DNA of 64,000 nucleotides from Acanthopleura granulata (lineage: Eukaryota > Mollusca > Polyplacophora > Chitonida > Chitonidae). The DNA lies in NCBI GenBank assembly GCA_016165875.1, contig JABBOT010000031.1:2105036-2169035 (forward strand), given 5' to 3'. Position 1 is the first letter of the stretch, and each line of letters starts with the position of its first letter. Shown in pieces: positions 54,101 to 63,714 of the stretch. The notes beneath the pieces were generated by a model. It did no database searches and was not told the DNA's origin. It worked only from the letters and a program-made list of their open reading frames with translations. A program made the translations under genes and the position numbers.

Positions 54101-57100
54101 CAGGGCTTGAAACAAATCCGGAACGTTCATTTCTGAGCCTGCGTAGATGACACTGATTAAGTCACTCTCCACCAGGGGGCGAAGTCTGTCAGCCATGATA
54201 TTTACCGCTGTGGTTGTATCAGGCATAGCAATGACGTGTGGAGCACAAATACCACGGTAGTAGGTCTCACGCAAAACTAAATCTCTCATGCTACGTCCAA
54301 AACTGTCATCAGTGAAAACAATACCAATGTATTTCCACTGCAGCTCATCCAATAAAATAGCTACTGCCTGCAAAACAAAACAAAAATTTACGATATAACA
54401 TTCAATATTTCAAACAACAACATAACCAAAGATTACCAGCAAAACATTTCAATTTCCTTTTCCAAGTTTGTCTACTTACAAATGACACTTATTCGCAGTT
54501 TGATTTCATTTTGAAAACTAAACCGTTAAATCGTACCTGATAAGTTACACATGGAATAAATCTTTCTGAACAAAATCAAAATGGCTGGCAAACAAAACTT
54601 ATTAATATAACAAACATTCACTATCTGTTTACTGATATGGTAGGTCTCTGATGACATACTAAACACTGCTTCACTAATATGAATCCGCAGTGCATGGGGA
54701 AAAAAATCATCGTTCACTGCCAGATCTCTGACTTCAAGCCACAACCAAATCACCAAGAGATCGTATCAGTCGAGGGTATGACAATCACTGTGAGTCAGCG
54801 CTTTTACCAACTGTGCCATTTATTCACAGTTCAAAATATTACACACTATCTGAATGGAGTTAAAGTCAGTATCGTTCTGTATGATGGACCGAACTAGGCA
54901 GCCAGGTGATCTGATCATGCAGTCAAGAGTGGGAGGCTGATGGCTCAGATCCCTGCAGTGATCGCTCGCTGCTACTATCAACCATGCCCGTGAGCAGTGT
55001 TCAAATCCAACTCTCGCTACTTTCAGCTGCAGCTTAAATCAGGGGGGCTATCGAGATCTTGGTGAGGGTCAGTGGTTTACAGCGAGTACATTGACTTCTT
55101 CCCTCCATAAACCCGTCTGCCATCACATACATGGAAGTGAAAACATCTTGAGCACAGCTATAACCACAAATCTGTCAATCATTGTAAACTATCCTGCATC
55201 CTTCAGCCAGCAAATGCAAGACACCACAGGGTCACTGAGATGATCCTCCAGCCAGCAAACACAAGACACCACAGGGTCACTGAGATCATCCTCCAGCCAG
55301 CAAACGCAAGACACCACAGAGTCACTGAGATCATCCTCCAGCCGGCATATAAGACACAACAGTCACTGAGATCATCCTCCAGCCAGCAAACACAAGACAC
55401 CACAGAGTCACTGAGATCATCCTCCAGCCAGCAAACACAAGACACCACAGAGTTACTGAGATGATCCTCCAGCCAGCAAACACAAGACACCACAAAGTTA
55501 CTGAGATCATTCTCCAACCAGCAAATGCAAGACACAGAGTCACTGCGATCATCCTCCAGCCAGCAAACAGTCACTGAGATCATCCTCCAGCCAGCAAACA
55601 GACACCACAGAGTCACTGAGATCATCCTCCAGCCAACAAACAGACACCACAGAGTCACTGAGATCATCCTCCAGCCAACAAACAGACACCACAGAGTTAA
55701 TGAGATCATCCTCCAGCCAGCAAACACAAGACACCACAGAGTCACTGAGATCATCCTCCAGCCAGCAAACACAAGACACCACAAAGTCACTGCGATCATC
55801 CTCCAGCCAGCAAACACAGTCACTGAGATCATCCTCCAGCCAGCAAACACAAGACACCACAGAGTTACTGAGATCATCCTCCAGCCAGCAAACACAAGAC
55901 ACCACAAAGTTACTGAGATCATCCTCCAGCCAGCAAACACAAGACACCACAGAGTTACTGAGATCATCCTCCAGCCAGCAAACACAAGACACCACAGAGT
56001 TACTGAGATCATCCTCCAGCCAGCAAACACAAGACACCAAAAAGTTACTGAGATCATCCTCCAGCCGGCAAACACAAGACACCACAGAGTTACTGAGATC
56101 CTTCCCCAGCCAGCAAACACAAGACACCACAGAGTCACTGAGATCATCCTCCAGCCAGCAAACACAGACAACACAGTAACTGAGATCATCCTCCAGCCAG
56201 CAAACACAAGACACCAGAGTCACTGAGATCATCCTCCAGCCAGCAAACACAAACACCACAGAGTTACTGAGATCATCCTCCAGCCAGCAAACACCAGACA
56301 CCACAGACTCACTGAGATCATCCTCCAGTCAGCAACGCAAGGCACCAGAGTCAATGAGATCACTTTAAAGGACAAGCAACCCAGTTATCTAGACCTGCTA
56401 AAAGCTCTTCACAAAAACTAACAACACTATCAGATCATGAAGTACAATCAAACATCTTTCAGTCAAACACAAATGATTTAAATTAATGTGTCATGAAAAT
56501 GCATAAAGCATCATTCTCCACTTCCTGAATGATCATCCTTTTAAATCACTTCATGTTACATCCAATTTCCATCCCTGCAGTCTGTTTATCTTTCATATGA
56601 CCATGAACCTTACAACATCTTCAGACATCGTCCGTGTAAGTCCGACAAGAGTACGAATTTTACCAAGTACAAAAGTTTATAATGACTTGCCCCTCTCCCC
56701 ACCTTCCCTTAAATTTACATCAGAAGACCCACCTCAGCCACAGCCTTGGGTGGGGCATCTGTTCGGAACAGATTAGGGTAATGAAACACATTGCTGAACT
56801 CTGCAGAACGGGAGGAATACGCCACCTGGGCGACATCAAAACCCTGAAGGAATGACGCTACGGACTCGGTCACCTCACCAAAATGGCCGCCTATGATCCC
56901 TGCAAAAGAACATTACAAAATTCATTCAGTACAGTTTGACCGTTCACATGCCAACATTATTACTTTTGACTTTAAAAAAAAGTCAAAATTTAAAAAGCAA
57001 TAATCACGGGAATCATGAAAGCAACTGTTATTTCTATGATCAAGATATAACCCTGTTTTAATTGCATTCATGCAATGAACACATGCAAAGTTCACAAAAT

Positions 57101-60100
57101 TTGCCTGAAGTTTCCTCTTCGACCTGCTGGTTTGTTTATTTTGGTTATTTGCCTTGAGAGTTGATGTTTACTTTCAAGTACACTAATTGTCCAATCTTTT
57201 CAACCACCTCTGCGACCAATATTTCGAGACATTCTGACAAAAGTATGGGTTGTGGAGAAATAATTTACACAGCTTTATGAAGTTTGCATCTTTAATCATC
57301 CAAACAAATCATTTCAGGATCATTTTTGTAACTTATACATACATAAATTCCACTGAGAGAGTGCTTTAGTGGCTGAAAAGGTTGAAGATTTAAAGTAGTC
57401 TACACAAATTTATAACAGTTTAATAACAGCACACCTAAAATATAATGTGGCTCTTATTCACATAAAATAAATTACCAAATAGTAATTCACATGTGAGGCA
57501 ATCATATACTTAAAAAATATGCGAAAAGAACCGCATTTTTCAGCATCACCTTAAATGGATACGTTGAATCTTTCTTTAAAAAATTTTTCAAGCATACAAT
57601 TCACCAATGCTTTTATAATTGCCTATTTAGCAACTGCTCTTTTAGAATGTAATGAAACCAAAGTAGATACTAATAATATCACAATGACACAAGCTCAAGG
57701 TACAATATGGCTGTCCAAACAACATGTATTTTACACCAATTGTCTTGCTTTCCAACAAAAGAATTGGCATTTGTGGCACACTTGTTCCGTAGACATAGTT
57801 ATATATCAAGAGAAAAAAAAAAGGATTTTTTTTCTTTTTTTTTTTTCACTCTGTTATTTCCTTTCTAATCTCGCATGTTCCAAGTAAACCAGACAGGTTG
57901 GAATGTTTTGATTACCTGGTACTAGTTTCATCTGTGATGTTGTACACTGCGGCGATGTAGAGGTCAGGTGAGGCAGGAACTCAGACACTGCCCTCATGGC
58001 CACCGACCCGCTGGAACAGGTGTCGTATGCCGTCATCCCTGTCACCATGGAAACACCCAAATTAGAATAACAAGAGCCCAGGAATCTTGGGTCATCATGC
58101 ATATACTGTACTTATTTGAATGTTGCCAGTTTAATACCACATGGAAGAATTTTTCACAAATTTAGTAAAGGTCACTTTAAAGGCAGAAACAGGAATGCCC
58201 AGGGTTGAACCACTCACATTTGACAAGTTTCTAAGAAACTCTTCCACCTGAGAAGTATAGACATGCACACTACACGCATGTTGGTGGCAGACGAACTGAT
58301 ACATGTACAAAACAGGCGTTTGCTTATACAAAAACAGAGTTTGCCTGCCAGTCTGATGAAAGTTGTGCAGGTAGGTACACAACACAGAGATGAGCACAAT
58401 TATTAAAAGAAGGGCAGACATTTCCCACAATAATATCTAACCCTGAAGTAATAGCAGGTAGAAAGCTGTAACATAAGTTTACCAGGTACACGCCACGGAT
58501 GTAGTTACAGGTTTACCTACAGTCACACCATGGATGTAACTATAATACAACCTTATGTAGAGTCCTATCAGGGATGTACTCACAACATGGATGTAGTTAT
58601 AATATAAGCTTTCCTACTCATAACAAGGATGCAGTTATAATGTAAGCTTACCTACTCACAACAGGGATGCAGTTATAATATAGGCTTACCTACTCACAAC
58701 ATGGATGTAGTTATAAAATAAGCTTTCCTACTCACAACAAGGATGTAGTTATAATGTAAGGTTACCTACTCAGAACAAGGATGTAGTTATAAGATAAGCT
58801 TATCTAGAGTCACAGCCAGGGATGTAGTTATAATACAAGCTTAGCCAGAATCAAAAGAGATGTAGTTATAATATAATCTTACCTAGAGTCAAACCAGGGA
58901 TGTAGTTAACAGTATTAATTCTGTCTATGGCAAAGCGAGCTGCCTCAAACGCCTGAATGTTGTAAGGGGCTGAAATAAAAAAAAATCAATTTCATACAAA
59001 TTATAACTTCAATACTACAGTTGGGAGTACAAGAAATAACTTTTTCACATATTCCTCAAAACTTTTAAAACATGCAAATGCTGATTATCTGCAAATAATC
59101 TGACCAAATCTAAAAGAAAAAGTGAAATTTTAGGTTAAAATTTAAGTAACCACACTAGGGGAGATAACTCTTTAAGACATCTTGACCTGGGGGCATATGT
59201 TTGCCAAAGCCACACACTAATCTTAAATTCTGACATTTTGTGTTTTGAAGGTAATATTACCAAACAATAAATTACTGGTCACTTTACCGGAATTTAGAAT
59301 TAACATCTTCCATTGTGTCTTTTGAACACAAAATATATACCATACAGTAATTCTTGAACACACATAAAAAGACTAATTTATATTGTTTCAGCTATAGGCT
59401 AACCTACAATTTCTGATTTTGAACACTTTTCTTGAATTATATACTTCATTAATGTATTAATTTGCAATTTCTTATAACATGTACATGTATTGCCATTTTA
59501 CAGCACCAGTGACTTTGAACTAGCAACACATAAAGGGTTTGAGTCCTTTGAGAAAGCTACCAAAGCCACACCTGCATCACTTTTACACCATTTTATGAAT
59601 AATATATACCACTTCTCTGCATTTTATGAGAAACCACAGAAATAGTGATTTTACTCAATGTCAACTTACCCCCTCCCCCCTATCCCCGCCAACACACACA
59701 CACACACACACGAAATTAAATGTTTAAGGTGCCTGTTTTTTTTATATCATCTTTTTTCTTTCATGCAAGCTTTCAAACAACATTTTTCAGTAAATAGGAA
59801 CTTTAACCTGTAGGAAAACCTTTAATTCTCTAACGTTCCTTTACTAAACTCTAGGGCATACACTTAAGCTTTGATATTACTGCACCTACTTGGTGATCAT
59901 ACCCTGCATGTGCTGCTTCAAGCGCAGCCTTTGTCCATCAATCAGTAAGGAGAATGAATGAGCAACAAAACAGCAAAGAAAAGGAAAGTCTTTCGGCAAG
60001 TCAGTTCAAAGGATTTTTGGAGGCATTTGCTGTACTTGCTGCTTGGGGTATCAGCATCAGCATACCTCAGAAGAGAAAAATCTCTCAAGTACTTTTCCAA

Positions 60101-61189
60101 AACTCACTCTCTTTAAAGTTCTTTCAGTGAACTGAAAATGATATTAAATTAACAAAACAATTTTGGGGGATTAAAAAGAATCTTTCAGAGTAAGCAGGAA
60201 TTAACCTTTGAAGAAAAGAGGGGACATATGAGGAGAAGTGGGAATATTTGAGGAGTAGAAATATTTTAAAATGAGTAGGAACCTTGAAGGATACTAAAGA
60301 ACCTTTGTAGATAAGTGGAACTCCGAAGCTGAATTGAGATGTTTCAAGATGAGTAGAAACCTTTGAGCATAAATAGGAACCTTTCCCGAGGAGTACAAAT
60401 GTTCCATGATGAGAGGAAACTTTGAGGATGATTAAGAACGTTTCAGTATGATTTGGAAGTTTTCACTATGATCAGGAACATTAATGGATGATTAGGAACC
60501 TCTGAGGATGATTAGGAACCTCTGAGGATGATCAGGAACATTACTGGATGATTAAGAACCTCTGAGGATGATTAGGAACCTCTGAGGATGATCAGGAACA
60601 TTATTGGATGATTAGGAACCTCTGAGGATGATTAGGGAACCTCTCTGAGGATGATTAGGAACATTATTGGATGATTAGGAACCTCTGAGGATGATTAGGA
60701 ACCTCTGAGGACAAGTAGAAACCTCTAAGCACGAGTATGAACCTTTGAGGATTAGATGGAACCTCAGAGAATGAGTAGGAAAATAGAAGCATGGTGGTGA
60801 GCCTATCAGGTTAAAAAGTAAAGTTTTAGGAGCATTAGAAACCTTTCAGGAGAACTAGAAACTCAAGTTTGGAGGGGGATTCAAAGTTTTCACCAGCAGG
60901 AACCCTTGAGATCAAGAAGGAACCCTCCCAGGCTCCATGCCTAACTTTTCAAGTCAACTTACTGGTGTAGAATTCCACTGTCCAAAAAAAAAAGTGACTT
61001 ACCATCTCCCACTGATCCACATCCGTAATTCCCGTAGCCTTTGGTTCTAAGAGGAAACAATCCACCAATCACAATGTTAGGGTTTCTGGCTCCTATATTC
61101 ACCATTTTGCGCGTTGCACATGTCTGACCTGTCAGAGGCTGGCAGTGAGCTGTTGTCACCATGACAACAAGACACAGAAATATTTTCAT
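38955..61189 (-). CDS. Giant class C GPCR with five tandem Venus-flytrap domains
   Basis: Fourteen coding exons, in transcript order: 61189-61003, 58969-58883, 58038-57916, 56899-56733, 54367-53489, 52844-51423, 50988-49621, 49268-49100, about 48517-47189, 46782-45244, 44935-43897, 43038-42652, 41297-41248 and 39197-38955. All junctions are GT/AG and compatible in phase, giving about 2995 residues. Order: signal peptide 1-16, flytrap 1 (about 35-480), 2 (about 520-955), 3 (about 1010-1411), 4 (about 1460-1910), 5 (about 1960-2423), seven helices (about 2490-2760), cytoplasmic tail to 2995. Each flytrap is of the PBP1/ANF-receptor type that binds amino acids or similar ligands in metabotropic glutamate, calcium-sensing and GABA-B receptors. 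Those receptors carry one flytrap per chain. Short Cys motifs separate the domains in place of the usual nine-Cys domain. It should sit in the plasma membrane. Ligand and G-protein coupling are unknown. The outer end of the 48517 exon is certain only to one base. Confidence 0.9.
39198..41247. other. Receptor intron 13
   Basis: No gene-like frame. Contains the SINE at 40411-40620. Confidence 0.6.
40411..40620 (-). mobile_element. SINE
   Basis: 'gattggtgtttttcaccgtg', 'caggaatatttcacttatac', 'cacgaccatcggcaagttgc' and 'gagaggaagccagcatgaac' mark the body in reverse orientation. The tRNA head is truncated. Confidence 0.9.
41248..41297 (-). CDS. Receptor exon 13: tail micro-exon
   Basis: Fifty bases encoding EEYMTYNTEYEADVAIE between acceptor 'tttatccag' (phase 1) and donor 'gtgaac' (phase 0). 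Closely spaced Tyr residues beside acidic residues may be phosphorylation sites. Skipping it would shift the frame, so it is probably constitutive. Confidence 0.72.
41940..42180. repeat. 28-bp minisatellite, about 8 copies, in receptor intron 12
   Basis: The unit is 'actcaaaccgaagacatttc' plus 'cggtatta'. Alternate copies carry tctgg or tccgg, suggesting a 56-bp two-unit step. Confidence 0.95.
42652..43038 (-). CDS. Receptor exon 12: proximal cytoplasmic tail
   Basis: The acceptor 'gtcttag' and the donor 'gtaagc' are both phase 1. The peptide begins NGYSREFVNTTFDADDYQYN and continues through KSMYSMTGKSAVYSSQDGQ into an acidic, Ala/Ser-rich stretch. It has no domain signature, as expected of an intracellular tail. 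Confidence 0.85.
43487..43876 (+). mobile_element. SINE split by a small inverted-repeat element
   Basis: Starts 'gggacctccgtggccgaggg' and ends 'cgtaaaacaccaatcaaata'. The body is interrupted at 43597-43727. Its 3' end lies only about 20 bp from the splice donor of the receptor's seven-helix exon. Confidence 0.9.
43599..43722. mobile_element. 124-bp MITE nested in the SINE
   Basis: The ends GCCCGTCTTACTAAGA and TCTTCGTAAGGCGGGC are inverted repeats matching at 14 of 16 positions. CAG occurs just outside on both sides (43594-43596 and 43728-43730), a possible short target duplication. It interrupts the SINE where an intact copy reads 'cctctccggccgtacgtggg'. No coding capacity. Confidence 0.72.
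43897..44935 (-). CDS. Receptor exon 11: class C seven-transmembrane domain
   Basis: Phase 0 in, phase 1 out (donor 'gtaagt'). It opens IGHWTSALMLRDL, the class C bridge from the flytrap. The Cys motif CLLKNKCSC follows, then seven hydrophobic helices: WPIWAIVVGILTSLGILVCL (1), ILGFLLLVGIIGIYAINFAF (2), RRFVMGIVYAICFAALLVKA (3), SAVGLLLIALFLIAIQVIIP (4), LALVLSFIYVIILVILTIIF (5), WILGVSISTAGILMVWMIVS (6), AAVAVGNWVNATLLLICLPL (7). The Cys before RRF and the WWC of the second outer loop can form the conserved disulfide. CGARRF..G..YAICFAALL resembles GPRC5 and Boss-type receptors more than glutamate receptors. Confidence 0.92.
45244..46782 (-). CDS. Receptor exon 10: Venus-flytrap domain 5
   Basis: Phase 0 at both ends, a complete domain module of 513 codons. 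It opens IGSYSNQSGLEMETY, then CDRQGVCTEC, then the flytrap start ATIIGVFDLHKS. Family landmarks are ISPDASSLMLQNIERYDYLL, KHGWDYVSVVYTDNGYGSSL and FILIGTDSW. It ends in the typical 'YTINSVQYGDMGRLEYEE' strand. The Tyr of the ligand-site YG motif is kept. The Ser/Thr loop is DASS. Confidence 0.92.
47189..48517 (-). CDS. Receptor exon 9: Venus-flytrap domain 4, main part
   Basis: Phase 1 in, phase 0 out. GVFDVHTRSISPFTCGKV opens the domain. VSYGATSIELGDKDRYPFFI, then RTVPSDDHQSDAI, then MRYVQILSSPTDYGR closely parallel the mGluR series YSATSIDLSD, VPSD..Q and YG. This is the flytrap most like an amino-acid-binding one, keeping Thr, Asp and Tyr equivalents of the mGluR1 pocket, but it lacks the upstream SSS loop. 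The outer exon boundary is uncertain by one base. Confidence 0.92.
48946..49062 (-). mobile_element. SINE, truncated
   Basis: 'cgatactcaagaatatttca', then 'cttgtacgacggtagccagc' and 'attgtggtgggaggaaaccg', preceded by (ATTT)n. It lies in the intron between the two exons of flytrap 4. Confidence 0.88.
49100..49268 (-). CDS. Receptor exon 8: linker into flytrap 4
   Basis: Acceptor 'atttacag' phase 0, donor 'gtaagt' phase 1. VGSFSSGYLSLMDSVPQ closes flytrap 3. CISPCTRC is the inter-domain Cys motif, and NFTFIPGDIYLGG starts flytrap 4. In the other repeats this part is fused to the main exon. Confidence 0.88.
49621..50988 (-). CDS. Receptor exon 7: Venus-flytrap domain 3
   Basis: Phase 0 at both ends, 456 codons. 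It opens VASYDPANQVTSLSPNS, then CTGFCQQC and KPGDIMIGALVGMSKKS. Landmarks are VVSPFASAVELRDTNEFPSL, LGFSYIQLIHSPTAYGKSG and ANVVVVIAEHS. It ends NMKVLQKSGNDYVK. The ligand-site Tyr of AYGKSG is conserved. VPSD is VPRLD. Confidence 0.92.
51423..52844 (-). CDS. Receptor exon 6: Venus-flytrap domain 2
   Basis: Phase 0 at both ends, 474 codons. It opens VGSYSRPSGLSLNTTAV, then CSSPNCSYC, then the flytrap start LFIGGLFSIHTSDPLGYTC. Landmarks are FPFYRSTVPPDTEQARAMVH, YIQTVYRADEYGHQGQ and ARIVVIFGYSSD. It ends RPKQTQKFVQ. Confidence 0.92.
53250..53345 (-). mobile_element. Decayed SINE relic
   Basis: 'tgtttaatgccataatcaag' followed by 'aacttttcactcagacgaat' recalls the SINE tail region with many substitutions. 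Confidence 0.5.
53489..54367 (-). CDS. Receptor exon 5: Venus-flytrap domain 1, second lobe
   Basis: Phase 0 at both ends, 293 codons. AVAILLDELQWKYIGIVFTD followed by DSFGRSMRDLV is the inter-lobe crossing typical of the family, with Phe in place of the ligand-site Tyr. NPPLQNPWFQEWYMFTNRC matches the 'NPWF.E.W...F.C' signature of class C flytraps. It ends NNRSGAGFQYQS. Confidence 0.92.
54900..55160. other. Receptor intron 4; possible ancient SINE
   Basis: A phrase near 55130 ('acatggaagtgaaaacatct' then 'tgagcacagctata') faintly recalls the SINE tail. Too decayed to be sure. Confidence 0.3.
55200..56365. repeat. 45-bp minisatellite, about 25 copies, in receptor intron 4
   Basis: The unit joins 'gatcatcctccagccagcaa' and 'acacaagacaccacagagtc' and 'actga', 45 bp. 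Because 45 is a multiple of 3, several frames stay open on both strands as 15-residue repeats, for example FAGWRMISVTLWCLV on the minus strand (334 codons) and SLRSSSSQQTQDTTE on the plus strand. Some copies are internally shortened. Splice sites on either side (56733 and 54367) show it is intronic. Confidence 0.95.
56733..56899 (-). CDS. Receptor exon 4: flytrap 1, first lobe end
   Basis: Acceptor 'cttttgcag' phase 1, donor 'gtgggt' phase 0. GIIGGHFGEVTESVASFLQG, then AQVAYSSRSAEFSN and FRTDAPPKAVAE match the 'GIIGG..S..V..VA..L..F.IPQVSY.S....LS' core of the family. Confidence 0.9.
57916..58038 (-). CDS. Receptor exon 3: flytrap 1
   Basis: The acceptor 'tggtgacag' and the donor 'gtaatc' are both phase 1. 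GMTAYDTCSSGSVAMRAVSE matches 'LG..IYDTC....A...A' of class C flytraps. QCTTSQMKLVPG follows. Confidence 0.88.
58470..58915 (-). repeat. About 40-bp minisatellite made from an exon-intron boundary
   Basis: On the minus strand, receptor exon 2 ends AACTACATCCCTGG then TTTGACTCTAG|gtaagattatatt. The same phrase (actacatcc...gtgactctaggtaagcttatattataa) then repeats about ten times downstream, each copy carrying a version of the splice donor, several with intact 'taggtaag'. The array is intronic by position. Confidence 0.88.
58883..58969 (-). CDS. Receptor exon 2: flytrap 1, first helix
   Basis: The acceptor 'atttcag' and the donor 'gtaaga' are both phase 1. The peptide APYNIQAFEAARFAIDRINT matches the first helix 'Q..EA..FAID.IN' of ANF-receptor domains. 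The following VNYIPGLTLG is the strand leading to the next exon. Confidence 0.9.
59691..59711. repeat. (CA)n microsatellite
   Basis: About ten CA units in receptor intron 1. Confidence 0.95.
60240..60790. repeat. 20-bp minisatellite with 60-bp higher-order step, receptor intron 1
   Basis: The core unit is 'ggatgattaggaacctctga'. At about 60480-60700 units alternate as two 'aacctctga' and one 'aacattatt' copy, a 60-bp step repeated about three times. Flanking units are more diverged. Confidence 0.9.
61003..61189 (-). CDS. Receptor exon 1: signal peptide and flytrap 1 start
   Basis: The start ATG is at 61189, ten bases after an acceptor ('cttacag' on the minus strand), so a 5' UTR intron lies upstream. 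MKIFLCLVVMVTTAHC is a classic signal peptide with cleavage likely after Cys 16. PNIVIGGLFPLRTKGYGNYG is the standard opening strand of a class C flytrap. Donor 'gtaagt', phase 1. Confidence 0.9.
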
Positions 61190-62166
61190 GTTTGAAGATC
61201 TGTAAGAAAGATAATATCATCTCAATATGCTGCTTGTAAAAAAAGGCCTATGAATTACATGTCCCTTCAGAATGTAATATAGACAAATTATTTGCTTCAA
61301 TTAAGCAATTGTGCATGAAAAATTCCCCCCCCCCCCACAAAAAATGCATTTTCACAAGTAAAAAAATAGTTATAAAACATTACTTTTGGGGCTACAACTC
61401 CTCACTAGGATATATATCTTCTTTTCTTCTAATACAACCAAAACGTCTAAGATTAACAGAACTATAAGGCAAAATGAGCCAATAAAAATTTTTGTTCAAA
61501 TACAGAAAGTGTTGTTTTCTGAAATAATACATAGACAAATTCAGTAACAGATTAAAGAACACAGCCAAGACTGTACTTACAGATTTCATTTTTAAGTCAA
61601 CATTAGCTTCTTCAATCAAGGAAAGTAACAACTGCATGTGTTCGACAACCAAACTACTAAATTTCATCCCCAGTATGAAGAATTAATTAACTGGCCATAT
61701 CTGAGTACATGTATTAAGTGAAAACCCTTAGGAATTTAGATATATTGTCTTTATTTGTCACTTTTCACAGTGAAAGACTAATTCCACATACTAAAGGGCA
61801 AATTTTGTCACATCTGTCACTAGTCTAACTCATTAACTGTCAAAATTATACGTCTACAAAAACAGACCCAATAAAGCGTGCAGCCACGTGGCCTGAATTC
61901 ACTGGAGCATGAAATATCAAACAAATTCAGCCATATCAGTCAGCTTATAAAAAATACATGTGTACAACATGCATATCTTGGCACTGTTAATTGTGGCCTG
62001 CTTTGATAAATTAAGCCGCAACACCTAATTAATACTTATTAACATCTAATGAATAAAACTTGATGAGAATAAATACATGTGAGCCAAGCATGATGACTGG
62101 AGGCAGGTGTTTATATAGGTCTACATGCTTCATACTTCTCGCTGTCTCAGTGGTATCATGAGTGAA

Positions 62167-62437
62167 GGGGGCCTTCGTGGCTCAGTCGGTTAGTGCGCTA
62201 TCACAGCACAATGACCCGAAGCCTCCCACCAATGCGGTCACAGTGAGTTCAAGACCAGCTCATGCTGGATTCCTCTCCGGCCGTACGTGGGAAGGTCTCC
62301 CAGCAACCTGCGGATGGTCATGGTTTTCCTCCAGGCTCTGCCCGGTTTCCTCCAACCATAATGCTGGCCGCCGTCATACAAGTGAAATATTCTTGAGTAT
62401 GGCGTATAACACCAATCAAATAAATAAATAAATAAAT
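62167..62437 (+). mobile_element. SINE, full length
   Basis: Head 'ggggccttcgtggctcagtc', B-box-like 'gagttcaagacc', body 'gtacgtgggaaggtctccca', then 'gtgaaatattcttgagtatg' and a (AAAT)n tail. The best-preserved copy and a good reference for the family. Confidence 0.95.
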
Positions 62438-63656
62438 CATGAGTGAGAACAGTTACATGCCTTAGAACCATTAGACAACTTTTCCAGCATGAAAATCTGA
62501 AGACCTGTCCTCAACTAATACAGATACATACCCCAACAGGAGTTCTGCAAGCCAATTTCTTTACAGAAACTCAATTTGAACGAATCAGAACACTCAATAT
62601 TTTTCATCACCAATGTATGTAAAATTTATCTAAAATTCATTCATCGAAACTCAATACGAAATTTGTCCAAAACTCAGTTTTCCAATATTTCTTGGTATGG
62701 TTACCATATGGTTACACACAAGAAAGTGGCTAGAAAAACCCCTGCCAAAACACAGTATATGCCACTGAGGATTTACTTTGAGCATAATTTTGAGTTCATC
62801 TGTTGCATGACCTTCCCAATGTCACGTTTCAGATTGGATGCAGATGAATCATGCTCCTTGCCTCTTGCCATAGGATCCCGATCCACCCCCACCCCACCCT
62901 GCCCACTCCACCGCGAGAAGAGAGGGGTACAATGTATACAATACAGAATGACTGCCCTCCCCTGCTTTAACTTTTACCAGGTACTTTAAATAGCACTGCA
63001 GCTATATACCAAAGGATCTACCAACAGACAGCATAAGACAAAACTAAATAATAATTTTCCTGACATTATAAATTACCTGTGAGTAATTCCCACAAGCATC
63101 ATGAGTTTCTTACACTCAAATCACAATTTTGAACAGCTCTTAGTGAGAGTAGCCTAGTGGGCACAGCCTTTAGATAACATTCACCCAAGTGGTTGTTCGG
63201 GGTTGGGGGGTGCCTTGCAGAAATGGGACTTTATCAACACCTGAGCCAATGCCCCCCTTTGGGCCCCTTCCCTTTCATCAGACAGATTAGACAAAACATG
63301 CCTGTGTCTGGCCAACAGTTTGGACCAGCTAAATTTCCTCAGCAGTAGCTTTGCCTCCCACAGGGAAACAGGATTAAGGGGTTGAGGTAGGAGGGAGGGG
63401 GCTGGGCGTTCACAACAGACTGGGTGTTAGGGTTTGACCCTAGGGAATGCATTTACCAGGTAGAAATGTTCAGGAAATCATGAGGCAGAGGTGTTACATA
63501 ACCAAATAGGCAGACTATAATATAAATGCAAGGTGAAGAGAGAGGCCACAAAGCCTTAGAACAGTAAAAGCACCACAACTCAGAGAGTGTAGAGCTCAAA
63601 CACAAAACTGAATTTAAGACTAAGAAAATCTGGGTTATGTCTGGTTGAGAACCTGT

Positions 63657-63714
63657 AGAGGGTGTGAGGGTGGAGGGTAGAGGGTGTGAGGGTGGAGGGT
63701 GGAGGGTGGGAGGG
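63657..63714 (+). repeat. G-rich GAGGGTG tract (G-quadruplex-prone)
   Basis: About nine GGG runs separated by 2-5 bases, for example 'gagggtgtgagggtggaggg'. They form an imperfect 7-bp to 28-bp tandem repeat. Confidence 0.85.

Noticed and set aside
55203..56304. Minus-strand open frames of 334 and 251 codons as repeat-protein genes
   Set aside because: They are the 45-bp minisatellite read in several frames on both strands. Good splice sites on both sides mark the region as intronic.
60480..60720. CRISPR-like array
   Set aside because: The repeats are directly abutting minisatellite units without unique spacers, in a eukaryotic intron. The same holds for the 28-, 35-, 45- and 86-bp arrays.
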